From CAWEBF01 sp963807235 (GTDB lineage: Bacteria > Acidobacteriota > Vicinamibacteria > Vicinamibacterales > UBA2999), in assembly GCA_963807235.1 (NCBI GenBank), contig CAWEBF010000002.1, forward strand, positions 10,249-74,248: 64,000 nucleotides of DNA, given 5' to 3'. Below the pieces are notes generated by a model, which saw only the letters and a list, made by a program, of their open reading frames with translations, had not been told where the DNA came from and did not search any database. Below are positions 17,470 through 26,195 of this stretch, piece by piece (the first letter of the stretch is position 1; every line of letters begins with the position of its first letter). The position numbers and the translations under genes are program-made.

Positions 17470-19815
17470 CTACGGCGAGACGACCTCGAACTCCAGCGTT
17501 CGCAGCATCGTGTCCAGTTCCACCTGCAGTGCGTCCCGCGTGGCGGTCGCGGCCCTGATCTCGTTTCGAACCGTGTTCAGGCGGTCCTCCTGCCCCGCCA
17601 GCTCCCGCGTGTAGCGCCGCGTCAGCGCCCGTTCCTCGACGCTGCCGCGCAGAGCTTTCATGTTCTCGCGCAAGCGCGTCTGGTCGCTGACGATCCGGGC
17701 GTCCTGCTGTTCGAGCGACGCCACTCTTTCGCTGGCCGCGCTGACCTGCGCCTGCTTGTCCCATACCGGCTGCAGTGCCTTCCGCACGGCAGCGACGTCG
17801 AGGCCGCCCTCGGCATACAGGCGAAACTGCGCCTCGTCGAGGTCGAAGATACCCATGGACGCCTCGGCGCGGCTGCGCTCGGGCACGGTGAGCGTCGCTT
17901 CGCCTTTTGCCCCCACCTGCAGCCGAAAACGCATCGCCGTGCCCGTCGTTTCCGCCGGCTGGATTCCATCGAGCAGTGTCCACCCTGCACGCACGGGGTG
18001 TTCGATGATGATGGTGCGCGGCGTCGTGTCCTCGTTCCTGACCCGGTAGACCCACTCGCTGCGGCTCTCACTCTGAGCGGTCACCAGGCCGTTGTGCGCG
18101 CGTATCCGGACGATGCGAAGCGGCCGATCGGTGGGCCGGGCGTCGACCTGCACGGCGAGGTCGGACCCATAGGAGAGCAGCCGCTTTTCGTTCGGCTTCA
18201 AGGGCTCCACGATGCCTTCGCCGGCAAACGCGCCCGCGTCGATCACCGAGAAGGTGCCGCCGTCCAGCGTCAGGGACGACGTGTTGGTCAGCCACACGGC
18301 ACGCAGCGGCCTGCCGGTGCCGGTCGCGCGGTTCCACACCGACACGCGTTCGGCCTCGATGGGCGTATTGACGATCGGCACGAGCGCGGACTGGTCCTTC
18401 CGGATGGTCACCGGCTGTCCGAGCCGATACTCGAACAGGTCGCCCAGTTCTCGAGCGTCCGCGTCCGACTGCATGCGGAGCGCGGCTTCGCCCGAACGGA
18501 ACACGCCGCCGGCGGTGCCTCCGCCAGATCCCGTTCCGAGGCCGAGCCGCCGCCGCTGCGCAAAGTAGCGCGCTGCTGATCGACGAGGGGCGTAGACGCC
18601 CCGACCGTGACGGTCTCCGACAGCGCGCCGACGCGCATCGTGGTTTGGACCGTGGTGGTCGAAGCGGCCGTCACCGAAATCCCGTATGCGGCCGTGCTGA
18701 ACCCGGCCAGCTCCGTCGTCAGCCGGTAGTTGCCGGGAGAGGCAGTGAGCACGTAGGCGCCCGAGGCATCCGCGACAGCCGTTGCCACCACGCGGCCGCC
18801 CGCGTCGAAGAGCTTGGCGGTGGCACCCGGCAGGACGGAGCCGCTCTGGTCGCGAGCGACGCCTCGAACGGTGCCGGTGGAGACCTGGATCGCGGCCGCG
18901 TGCGTCTGCGGGGTCAGCAGCGTTCCCTGCGACAGCGACACCACCGGGCGCCGCGCATAGTGGGGCTGCGAGAGCTCCTGGACGAACGACTGCGGCGCGC
19001 CCGCAACGAGCGACAGCTGCACGTCTGTCCAGTCCTCCCCGATCGTGTTGTCCACAATCGCCCACCCCTGCAGGCGCGGCTTGTCGCCCGCGGCTTCCGG
19101 CAGCACCAGGCGGTAGGTGGACTTCCAGATCGGCACCTCGCTGATGTAGCTGACGAACAGCCGCCGCGTGCCGGTGCCGCGTGGCATTCAGCACCATGCG
19201 GCGCACGTCCGCATCGCGCCCCGACGCGACGACGGCCAGATAGCGGCTGATCTCATCGCGCAGATCCTGCTCGCCAATCCGGATCGTGACCTCGGGCCCC
19301 ATGACCACGCTGCGCACGGCGCCCGACGAGCCCACCACCGTCAGCGTATCCACGTCCTCGGAGCGGTTGTCGATCGTGCGCGTCTTGCGCTCCACGCCGA
19401 GCAGACGCCCCTCGATGGTCCCGCCGGGCGCCCGCACCTCCACGCGCGCGCCGCGGAGCGCGTTGTAGAACTGCAGCGCGTCGGCGCGTGAGCCCAGCGG
19501 CACGCGCAGCGCCCGCAGGCGCTGGTCGATGGGCGCCACCGAGTTGTAGTTGATGGCCGAAATCTGGCCGTTGTCGAGGTCCAGCGCGGTCAGCGACTTC
19601 AGCACGTCGTTCAGCTGGCCGCTCGTGAACTGGATAGAGACCTCGCGCGAGCCGCTCACGTTCCCGACGTGCTCGAAGTAGCCGACGCCGCTCTTGTAGA
19701 GGATCACCCGCCTGGCCGGCAGCTGCACGGGCTCGGGCTCTGGACCCTGTGCCCCAACCGACGACACCACCACCGCCGCGGCCAACGCCGATGACATGAA
19801 CACACGAGCGCGCAT
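17470..19815 (-). CDS. DUF4139-like protein carrying a carboxypeptidase-regulatory insert (two frameshifts)
   Basis: Signal peptide (MSSALAAAVVVSSVGAQ), then VILYKSGVGYFEHVGNVSG and VLKSLTALDLDNGQISAINY, typical of the DUF4139/mucoidy-inhibitor-A-like family. A central segment (GTVRGVARDQSGSVLPGATA to SETVTVGASTPLVDQQ, about 100 residues) is a carboxypeptidase-regulatory-like domain of the kind normally found at the start of TonB receptors. The C-terminal part is rich in beta strands, then a long coiled coil (ASERVASLEQQDARIVSDQT). Frames break near 19185 and 18540. Start at 19815 has an excellent GGAGGTGCTTC leader. Predicted envelope protein; function unknown. Confidence 0.65.
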   Translation of the reverse strand: MRARVFMSSALAAAVVVSSVGAQGPEPEPVQLPARRVILYKSGVGYFEHVGNVSGSREVSIQFTSGQLNDVLKSLTALDLDNGQISAINYNSVAPIDQRLRALRVPLGSRADALQFYNALRGARVEVRAPGGTIEGRLLGVERKTRTIDNRSEDVDTLTVVGSSGAVRSVVMGPEVTIRIGEQDLRDEISRYLAVVASGRDADVRRMVLNATRHRHAAAVRQLHQRGADLEVHLPPGAAGSRGRQAAPAGVGDCGQHDRGGLDRRAAVARCGRAAVVRPGALAAPLCAAPGGVAVAGNAADPADARGRDPGLHRHRSRRRSRPERLRPAGCHRQALRRGRPRGGNGCRGCLGRLRAHCLSRQLPADDGAGRVQHGRIRDFGDGRFDHHGPNHDARRRAVGDRHGRGVYAPRRSAARYFAQRRRLGLGTGSGGGTAGGVFRSGEAALRMQSDADARELGDLFEYRLGQPVTIRKDQSALVPIVNTPIEAERVSVWNRATGTGRPLRAVWLTNTSSLTLDGGTFSVIDAGAFAGEGIVEPLKPNEKRLLSYGSDLAVQVDARPTDRPLRIVRIRAHNGLVTAQSESRSEWVYRVRNEDTTPRTIIIEHPVRAGWTLLDGIQPAETTGTAMRFRLQVGAKGEATLTVPERSRAEASMGIFDLDEAQFRLYAEGGLDVAAVRKALQPVWDKQAQVSAASERVASLEQQDARIVSDQTRLRENMKALRGSVEERALTRRYTRELAGQEDRLNTVRNEIRAATATRDALQVELDTMLRTLEFEVVSP

Positions 19816-20228
19816 GAAGCACCTCCGTGGTCGGTTTAGACCACCAACGATGCTTTTCGGTCCGTCGTCCGATGTCGGACCGTCGTGCGGCAAGTGCTGG
19901 CAGCTCCTTCTGAGCAAGACCCGTGCTATCGCGCGTCCCGCGATTCGCGCGTAGGACGTGGTGTACAATGCCGATCCGATAGCCCTGCCGTGGATCGCGG
20001 ATCCACGTCGTTGGACGCGCGCGGATTGGTTCCCCGCCGTGTTCCAAAGCAGGTCACGGTTCCTGTCACGTGTGACCAACCGTGCGCGTCGCGACGGTTC
20101 GACGCCGTTTTTCGCGGCTCCTCTCGCGCCGCCGTCTGTGACGCGCTGACGCGCTCCGATCACTCCCATCAGGCTTCATACGATGTAGAGGCACGCGCGC
20201 ATGTGCGCGCAAGGAGCGGGCGATCGTC
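19816..20228. promoter_or_regulatory. Divergent intergenic region before the conjugation operon
   Basis: No gene is seen in these 413 bases. Two hairpins lie near the leftward start: GTGGTC-GGTTTA-GACCAC (19827-19844) and GGTCCG/CGGACC (19859-19881). For the rightward operon a TACAAT -10-like box stands at 19964-19969 without a good -35, leaving a leader of about 260 bases. Another possible -10 (TACGAT) lies near 20178. Confidence 0.35.
20195..20210. promoter_or_regulatory. Palindrome just before the operon ribosome-binding site
   Basis: GCGCGCA-TG-TGCGCGC forms two perfect 7-base arms directly upstream of AAGGAGCGGG and the first ATG (20229). It could be an operator or an RNA hairpin affecting translation of the first gene of the ubiquitin-like/pupylation operon. 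Confidence 0.35.
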
Positions 20229-20701
20229 ATGGCGCATCTCTGGGTCTCTGATACCGCAAGCGAGTGGGTTCCCACACCGCTCGTGGAGGACTCGATCTCT
20301 CTGACGGCCCTTGTGCGGCTGCACCGCACGGCGGATCCGCCGAATGCGTGGGCGATTCTTTCCGCTGAGCCGCGGCTGCGGCTGAACGGCCTCCCCGTGC
20401 CGCTGGGCCTGGCGGTCCTGGAGGACCGCGATGAGATCCGCGTGCCGGGCCTCACCACGTGGTTTTCGACCGAGATGCGTGCGCGCGTCGAGCCGTATCC
20501 GCCGTCGGACGCGCGCGGTATTGTCCCCGCTGCAAGCAGGGGATTGACACCGGCAGCCCGGCGGTCCGGTGCCCGCTGTGCGGCCTGTGGCACCACGGCT
20601 CCGACGACCTGCCGTGCTGGACCTACGCGCTCACCTGCGCGGCCTGCACCCAGGACACCGCGCTCGATGCCGGCTACCGCTGGACGCCGGAGGGCCTCTA
20701 G
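20229..20701 (+). CDS. FHA-like plus RING-like zinc-binding protein (one frameshift); candidate E3-type factor
   Basis: About 157 residues. The first ~95 (ALVRLHRTADPPNAWAILS, RLRLNGLPVPLGLAVLEDRD) read like the C-terminal half of an FHA-type beta-sandwich. After a shift near 20515 comes a cysteine-rich module: YCPRCKQ, VRCPLCGLWHHGS, LPCW and CAACTQ. That is four pairs or singles of Cys with two His, the spacing of RING or related binuclear treble-clef folds. Such modules act as E3-like factors in predicted bacterial ubiquitin-like operons, and the E1 gene starts two bases downstream. The RING assignment is from ligand pattern only. It is the first gene of a ten-gene operon. Confidence 0.6.
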
Positions 20702-20703
20702 CC

Positions 20704-21815
20704 ATGGCGCATGCGGTCGTCGTGGGCGCCGGGGCCATCGGGTCGCACCTGCTCGGGCACCTCGGGCGCATGGCCGCGGTGACGGCGGTCACCGTGATCG
20801 ATCGCGACCGCTACGAGCAGTCCAATCTGCTCGGCCAGAACATCTACACACCCGATGTCGGCAAGTCGAAGGCCCAGGTGCACGCGCGGCGGCTGCGCCA
20901 AATCAACCGCGACCTGCGCACGCGTGCCTTCGAGCAGCCCTTCGAGGACCTGCCGCTCACGTGGCTGCAGTCCGACGTGATCCTGGCCGCGGTGGACTCA
21001 CGCCGCACGCGGATGGCGATCAACCTGGCCGCCTGGCGGCTGAGCGTGCCGTGGATCAACGCCGGCGTGGACGCCGACGGGATGCTGGCGCGCGTGCAGG
21101 TGTTCACGCCGGGACCGGGGACACCGTGCCTCGAGTGCGCCTGGAGCCCGCGGGACTACGAGCTCGTGGAACAGGCCTACCCGTGCCAGGCGCAGGGCGG
21201 CGTGCTGCCGCCCACCCAGGCACCGTCGGCGCTTGCGGCCCTGGCCGCGTCGCTACAGGCGATCGAGTGCGGGAAGCTGCTGGCCGGCGAGCGCGACCAC
21301 GTGCTGGCTGGCCGGGACGTGATGGTGGATGCGCGCCACAGCCGCCACTTCGTCACCTGCTTTCGCCACAACCCCGAGTGTCACATGCCCGACCACGAAG
21401 GCTGGGCCGTGGCGCCCTACGACGCCGACCCGGCGTCCACCACGCTCGACGAGCTCCTGGCGACGGCGAGCGCGTTGCGCGGCGCCGGCGACGGGCCTGC
21501 GGATCGGTGTGGCTGGACAGGTGGTGGCTGCCGCCGTGACGTGCGAGCAGTGCGGCGCCCGCACGCCAGCCGGGTTCGTGTTTCGCGGCGAGCGCCGCCG
21601 CGCCACTCCTCGCTGCGCGTCGTGTGGCGGCCGCCAATCACCCGCGGGCTTCGACTTGCACGACGCGCTGGATCCGGCGGGCTGGCCCGACGAGGTGCGA
21701 CAGCGTTCGCTGACCGAGTTGGGGTTCGTGGCCGGCGATGTCGTCAACGTGATCACGCGGCGACGTGACCCTGCATCTCGAGATTGGAGGCGGCTCATGG
21801 CCGATCGCATCCTGA
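20704..21815 (+). CDS. ThiF/MoeB/UBA-type E1 activating enzyme (two frameshifts)
   Basis: About 370 residues that would adenylate and thioesterify the ubiquitin-like protein. Seen: nucleotide loop VVVGAGAIGSHLL (residues 5-17), D-R-D-R-Y-E-Q-SNLLGQ (the family's DxDxxxxSNLxRQ, with Gly for the Arg), lysines at 54/56, VDSRRTR (D98), zinc-type PCLECAW (C142, C145) with a second Cys pair (C219, C226), and YPCQAQGGVLPP, the expected catalytic-Cys context (C161). After a shift near 21500 there is another CEQCG/CASCG pair and a C-terminal domain. A second shift near 21765 restores TLHLEIGGGS. The stop overlaps the E2 start. The E1 is single-domain, so it likely dimerises. Confidence 0.85.
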
Positions 21816-22347
21816 ACGCGTTCCTGACACGGCAACAGGAAGAGGGCCTGGCGTTGGCGGCGCAGTCCGACCTGCTGTCGCTTCAGCCCATCGACTGGAC
21901 CGGCGATCGCTACGTGGCGGAGTTCCGCTGCACCGGGCCTGGTGGAGCGCGCCCCGGGCCATGTGGAAGAGGCCAGCCTGTTCCACGTCGGCCTGTGGTT
22001 CCCGTCCAACTACCTACGGGAAGCCGACCCTTTCCGCGTGCTCACCTGGCTGGGGCCGCGGCAGATCTGGCACCCGAACATCTCCTCCACGCTGCCGGTG
22101 ATCTGCGTGGGCCGGCTCGCTCCGGGGACCGGGATCGTCGACCTCCTGTACCAGGTGTTCGAGATCATCACGTGGAACAAGGTGACGATGCGCGAAGACG
22201 ACGCGCTGAACCGCGCCGCGTGCCAGTGGGCGCGGCAGCATCCCGAGCCGGTTCCCGGTGGATCGCCGTCCACTCAAGCGACGCGCGGCGGCGCCGCGCA
22301 TCCACGACGTCCCCGCACGGAGCATCGGCGATGGCCAGACTGTCTGA
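21797..22347 (+). CDS. E2 ubiquitin-conjugating-enzyme-like protein with HPN motif and catalytic Cys (two frameshifts)
   Basis: About 183 residues. After RILNAFLTRQQEEGLALAA comes a UBC-like core: FHVGLWFPSNYLREADPF (the F-x-FPxxYP region), then IWHPNISSTLPVICVGRL with the HPN triad near residues 92-94 and the Cys near 103, then TGIVDLLYQVFEIITW. The HPN-to-Cys spacing is about 9-10 residues as in eukaryotic E2s. Frames break near 21955 (extra C) and near 22255; the restored end VDRRPLKRRAAAPRIHDV stops at 22347 inside the next gene. It should receive the modifier from the E1 as a thioester. This recognition is among the firmest in the operon. Confidence 0.85.
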
Positions 22348-23129
22348 CTCGCGCATCGATCGGGTGCTCGAGTGCGTGCCGTCCAGCGTGGCCTGGCGCG
22401 TCACGAGCGACTGGCTGGAGCTGACGTGCCCGCTGCCTGCGGAAGTGGGCGGCCTCGACGACGGCCAGGCGCTGCGCGTGAACGCCTGGCTGCATGGCGC
22501 CTCCCGCCTGGTGCGTCCGCTCGACGCCGCGGTTGCCGTACGTGCGTGCCGACGTCGCGCTGGATGCCGGCGAGGGCCTTGACGACGCCGTGGCGTCCGC
22601 GTGCCTGGACCTGGCCTACGCGGGCCATGTGGCGCACGCCGGCACGGACCCCGTGACCACGGAGTGGGTGCCGCGCGCGAGCGACATCAATGGCTCCGAG
22701 ACCGCTCGATTCTCGTCGAGCCGCGACATCGTGACGCGGGGCGGAACCTATCGGGCGCGTGTGGAGGAGTCTGGCGCCCGCACGCGCGTGATCGTCGAGC
22801 TGGGCGACTTGTCCGGCTATTCGGCCGCCGCCTTGCGTGCCGCATCGGAGCTGCTCGTCGCCGCTGGGGCCGCCGTGCCAGGTGTGAGCCCCGCGCTCAG
22901 CGAGCGCGGGGGCGATCTGGTCGCGGTGTGCGCGGCGCCGGTCCGCACGATCTCCGAGCGTCACCTGGCGCGCGCCTTGCTGGCCGTGGCGTCAGCCTGC
23001 GACACGTGCGGCCGAGAGCTGCTGGCGCTTCGCCATGACAGCCTGGCGGCCGCCTACCTGAGGTGCGCCTTCCCGGCGCACGAGAGCCCGCAACCGTACC
23101 TGGAGGAACAGTCATGCATGCAGCCGTAG
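22331..23129 (+). CDS. Unknown protein embedded in the ubiquitin-like operon (one frameshift)
   Basis: About 265 residues starting MARLSDSRIDRVLECVPSSV, with a frame break near 22535 (LDAAV then LPYVRADVALDAGEGL). It is an alpha/beta protein with no signal peptide or membrane helix. A CDTCGRELLAL segment near the C-terminus is the only obvious metal-site candidate. Its start overlaps the E2 end by 17 bases and its end overlaps the ubiquitin-like gene by 16, so it is co-translated with both. An adaptor or substrate-recognition role is possible by position only. I do not recognise the family. Confidence 0.6.
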
Positions 23130-23395
23130 CCGAACGTGGATTCGAAGTGAGCGACGTGACCGGCCAGAAAGTGCTGGCCGTCTCGGATGTCCCGGAGGAC
23201 CTGACGGTCAACGACCTGATTCAGGGGCTGGTGGGCCGCATGCGGCTGCCCGCCAACGACAGCGCGGGGCGGCCCTTGAGCTACCACGCGCGTCTGGACC
23301 GCGAGGGGCGGCACCTGCAGGGCGCCGAGCGCGTCCAGGAAAGCGTGCAGACGGGGGACCGCCTGGTCCTGCAACCCAACGTGGACGCCGGTTAG
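23114..23395 (+). CDS. Ubiquitin-like beta-grasp protein ending in Ala-Gly
   Basis: 93 residues, intact, with a GGAGGAACAGTC leader. The order of strands fits a beta-grasp fold: FEVSDVTGQKVLAVSDVPED, then helix VNDLIQGLVGRMRL, then YHARLDREGRHLQGAERVQE, then TGDRLVLQPNVDAG. The final LVLQP-NVDAG resembles the exposed tail of conjugated modifiers. It ends with a single Gly rather than Gly-Gly and needs no processing to expose it. Flanked by E2, JAMM protease and E1 in the same operon, it is the likely substrate of that pathway. It could alternatively be a YukD-like non-conjugated form, but the exposed C-terminal Gly argues otherwise. Confidence 0.75.
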   Translation: MHAAVAERGFEVSDVTGQKVLAVSDVPEDLTVNDLIQGLVGRMRLPANDSAGRPLSYHARLDREGRHLQGAERVQESVQTGDRLVLQPNVDAG

Positions 23396-23409
23396 GGGGA
23401 GGGCAGCGC

Positions 23410-24494
23410 GTGCGGTGCGCCTATCGTTTCGTGCTCGAAGTCCGGACGGCCGACGGGAGCCGCGTGCTGGTGCGCGAGGCGCTGCACCCGGATTGGGAGC
23501 CGGCCATCGAGGCCGCCCGCTTGATCGGGCTGCGCGCTCACGGCGTGTGGCATCAGCCCGGCGACGGCGAACCGATTGTCGTGCCGCTGTGGCACGAACG
23601 AGCCGGCGAACCGGTGGTGCGCGCCGTCCGCGTCTGCCTGGCGGGCGGCGGGCACGACTGGTACGCGGACGTCCCGGCAACGGGTACTTCAACGACGCGG
23701 CGCGTGCGGTCGTCGCCGCCCGCGTCGCGGCCGGAACACTCGATGCCGAGGAGCAGGTGCGGTACGGCGTCGCGGCGTATCTCGAACCGGTGCCTGCGAC
23801 AGCGCCTGCGTTGTCTTTCACGACGCACCCGCAACCCCAACCCATCGAGGTGCGCGATCGCGGCTTCGCGGCGCTCGTGGCCGGGTCGATGGAGTGCGGC
23901 GACCACGATGCGACGGACATCGAGGTCGTGCTGCCCGAAGCCGTGCTCGAAGAGATGTGCGCGCTGACGCGCGAGGCGGGCGAGCGCGAAACCGGCGGCG
24001 TCCTGCTGGGGCACGTGTGCCGTGTGGATGGCCGCAACGACGTCGGCGTGGAGGTGACCGCGCACGTCGCCGCGCGGCACACAGTGGGAGACGCCGTGAA
24101 GCTCACTTTCACGTCCGACACCTGGACCGACGTGCGCGCCGCGGTGGCCTTGCGCAACGCCGGCGAGCTGCTGGTGGGATGGTGGCATTCCCATCCGGCG
24201 CACGCCTGGTGCAAAGCCTGCCCCGTCGAACGCCAGCGGGTCTGTCATTTGAGCACCGGCTTTCTGAGCGCGGAGGACCGCGCGCTCCATCGGGCGATGT
24301 TCGCATCCGCCTTCACGCAGGCGCTGGTCGTCACGCACTCGGCGGCCGGCCTCGAAACGAAACTCTTCGGCTGGCGCCGTGGTTCGCTGCAGCCGCGCGG
24401 CTTCCGTCTGATTCATGGGCTCCAGGCTCCGGGCTCCGGGCTCCAGGAAAAGCCAGGCGCCGGGCTCCAGGAAAGGAACGAGGTGCACGTGTGA
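23410..24494 (+). CDS. JAMM/JAB metalloprotease, candidate deconjugase (one frameshift)
   Basis: About 361 residues from a GTG with GGGAGGG in front. The N-terminal ~150 residues are unrecognised, with a frame break near 23672 where one G is probably missing. The catalytic JAMM domain follows: ETGGVLLGH (Glu near residue 194), VGWWHSHPAH (His-Ser-His-Pro near 259-262) and LSAED (Ser and Asp near 286-289), the full zinc-ligand set. Between HSHP and the Ser-Asp pair is an insert with three Cys (AWCKACPVERQRVC) that may bind a second metal. The tail GLQAPGSGLQEKPGAG is encoded by heptamer repeats. Expected to cleave isopeptide bonds made by the operon. Its stop overlaps the ATPase start. Confidence 0.82.
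24418..24474. repeat. Period-7 array in the JAMM gene tail
   Basis: GGCTCCA, GGCTCCG, GGCTCCG, GGCTCCA, GGAAAAG, CCAGGCG in phase, then another GGCTCCA off-register. It is in frame and encodes the C-terminal tail of the JAMM protein. It ends about 20 bases before the ATPase start. Confidence 0.8.
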
Positions 24495-26185
24495 TGCGAC
24501 GCCGACACAGACAGGACACGGAGGACGCCGAGCTTCGGGCCGTTCTCGATCGCCTGACCGACCTTTCGCCTTCGGGCCCGTCGCTGCAGGAACAGTGCGT
24601 GCTCGTCGAGCACGCCCGGGCGCGCGGCGCGGAGACGAGCCGCGCCGTTGACCACTGGCTGCTGTACGAGATCGACGAGCTGCGGCACGGCCTCAACGAG
24701 GCACAGGCACACCAGGCCGAGCTGCGGAAGCTGCACGCCCGGCTGACCAGCCCCCCGTGGTTCACCGCTGTCTTCCTGCGGCTGGTGGAAGGGCTGGACG
24801 ACAAGGTGCTGGTGGCGCACCAGGGCATGCCGCGCGTGGTGACGCCGGCGCCGGACCTGGATCCGCGGACGCTGACGATCGGCGACGACGTGCTGCTCAC
24901 GCAGGACCTGAACGTCGTGCTGCGGCCCCTGGCGCCCAGCGTCACACGCGCGTGCGAGGTGGCCGAATTCCAGCAGGTCCTCGACGACGGGCGCCTTGTC
25001 CTCAAGGCGCGTGAGGCCGAGGCGATCGCCCGTCCGGCCGGCGCGCTCGACGCCGCCGCGCTGCGCGCCGGCGATCGCGTCCGCTGGGATCCGGTGCTGG
25101 CGCTGGCGTTCGAGCGGCTGCCGCGGACGTCCGACTCCAGCTTCTTCCTGGCCGAGATGCCGGACGAGCGGTTCGAGGACATCGGCGGCCTGGACCACCA
25201 GATCGAGCGGCTGCAGTGGAGCATCCGCCTGCACGTGCACCACCCCGAGCTGGTATCGAAGTACCAGTTGCGCCGGGCCGGCGCGGTGTTGCTCGTGGGT
25301 CCACCCGGAACCGGCAAAACGATGGTGGCGCGTGCGCTGGCGCGCTGGCTCGGGGAGCTGTCGCCGGGCGGCCGGTCGCGGTTCATGCACATCAAGCCGG
25401 GCGCCCTGCACAGCATGTGGTACGCGCAGAGCGAGTCCAACTACCGGGAGGTCTTTCGCGTGGCGAAGGAAGCCGGGGCGCGCGAGCCCGGCGTGCCGGT
25501 GATTCTGTTCTTCGACGAATTGGACGCCATCGGGCACACGCGCACAGAGGGTCCCGGACGTGTGGACGACCGCGTGCTCACGAGCTTCATGTCTGAGCTG
25601 GACGGTCTGGAAGCGCGCGGCAACGTCCTGGTGGTGGCCGCCACCAACCGCCCCGAGTCGCTCGATCCGGGCCTGCTCCGGCCCGGCCGCTTCGGCGACC
25701 TGGTGCTGGAGGTGCCCCGGCCGTCGATGGCGGCGGCCCGCGCGATCCTCGAGCGCCACATGCCGGTGTCGGCGCCCTACGCCGGTGGCGCGGCCGACGA
25801 TGCGCGCCATGACGTGATCGACGCCGTGGTGTCGCGGCTCTACACCCCGAACGGCGAGGGCGAAGTGGCGTCGCTGGTGTTTCGCGACGGCACGCGCCGG
25901 GCGATCCTCGCGCGCGATCTGGTCAGCGGCGCCGTGCTGGCCAACATCGCGCGGGTGGCCAGCGAGCGCGCCTGCCTGCGTGAGCACGCGGGCGGCCTGC
26001 CCGGCATCGGCCCGGGCGACGGCGTGGAGGCGGTGGCGCGTGAGATCGATCGGGCGATGCTGGCGCTGACGCCATTCAACTGCCACACGCACCTGTCGGG
26101 CCTGCCGCAGGATCTCGCCGTGGCGCGCGTGGAGCCGTCGGCGCGACAGGCGCGCCAGTCTCGCCGTGTGCTGAACGCCGCGTAG
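24494..26185 (+). CDS. ARC/Mpa-like AAA+ proteasomal-type ATPase
   Basis: 563 residues with no frame break. There is an N-terminal helical or coiled region (RAVDHWLLYEIDELRHGLNE, AQAHQAELRKLHARL), OB-like beta domains (about 100-220), then one AAA+ module: FEDIGGLDHQIERLQWSI, Walker A GPPGTGKT (269-276), Walker B ILFFDELDAIG (D341, E342), sensor VVAATNRPESLD and arginine finger LLRPGRFG. This is the layout of Mpa/ARC, which thread pupylated proteins into 20S proteasomes. The C-terminus (RQSRRVLNAA) lacks the Gln-Tyr-hydrophobic or HbYX docking end, and no 20S gene is in the window. Partner peptidase unknown, or it may act as a free unfoldase. Confidence 0.85.
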   Translation: MRRRHRQDTEDAELRAVLDRLTDLSPSGPSLQEQCVLVEHARARGAETSRAVDHWLLYEIDELRHGLNEAQAHQAELRKLHARLTSPPWFTAVFLRLVEGLDDKVLVAHQGMPRVVTPAPDLDPRTLTIGDDVLLTQDLNVVLRPLAPSVTRACEVAEFQQVLDDGRLVLKAREAEAIARPAGALDAAALRAGDRVRWDPVLALAFERLPRTSDSSFFLAEMPDERFEDIGGLDHQIERLQWSIRLHVHHPELVSKYQLRRAGAVLLVGPPGTGKTMVARALARWLGELSPGGRSRFMHIKPGALHSMWYAQSESNYREVFRVAKEAGAREPGVPVILFFDELDAIGHTRTEGPGRVDDRVLTSFMSELDGLEARGNVLVVAATNRPESLDPGLLRPGRFGDLVLEVPRPSMAAARAILERHMPVSAPYAGGAADDARHDVIDAVVSRLYTPNGEGEVASLVFRDGTRRAILARDLVSGAVLANIARVASERACLREHAGGLPGIGPGDGVEAVAREIDRAMLALTPFNCHTHLSGLPQDLAVARVEPSARQARQSRRVLNAA

Positions 26186-26195
26186 GAAGGACACC

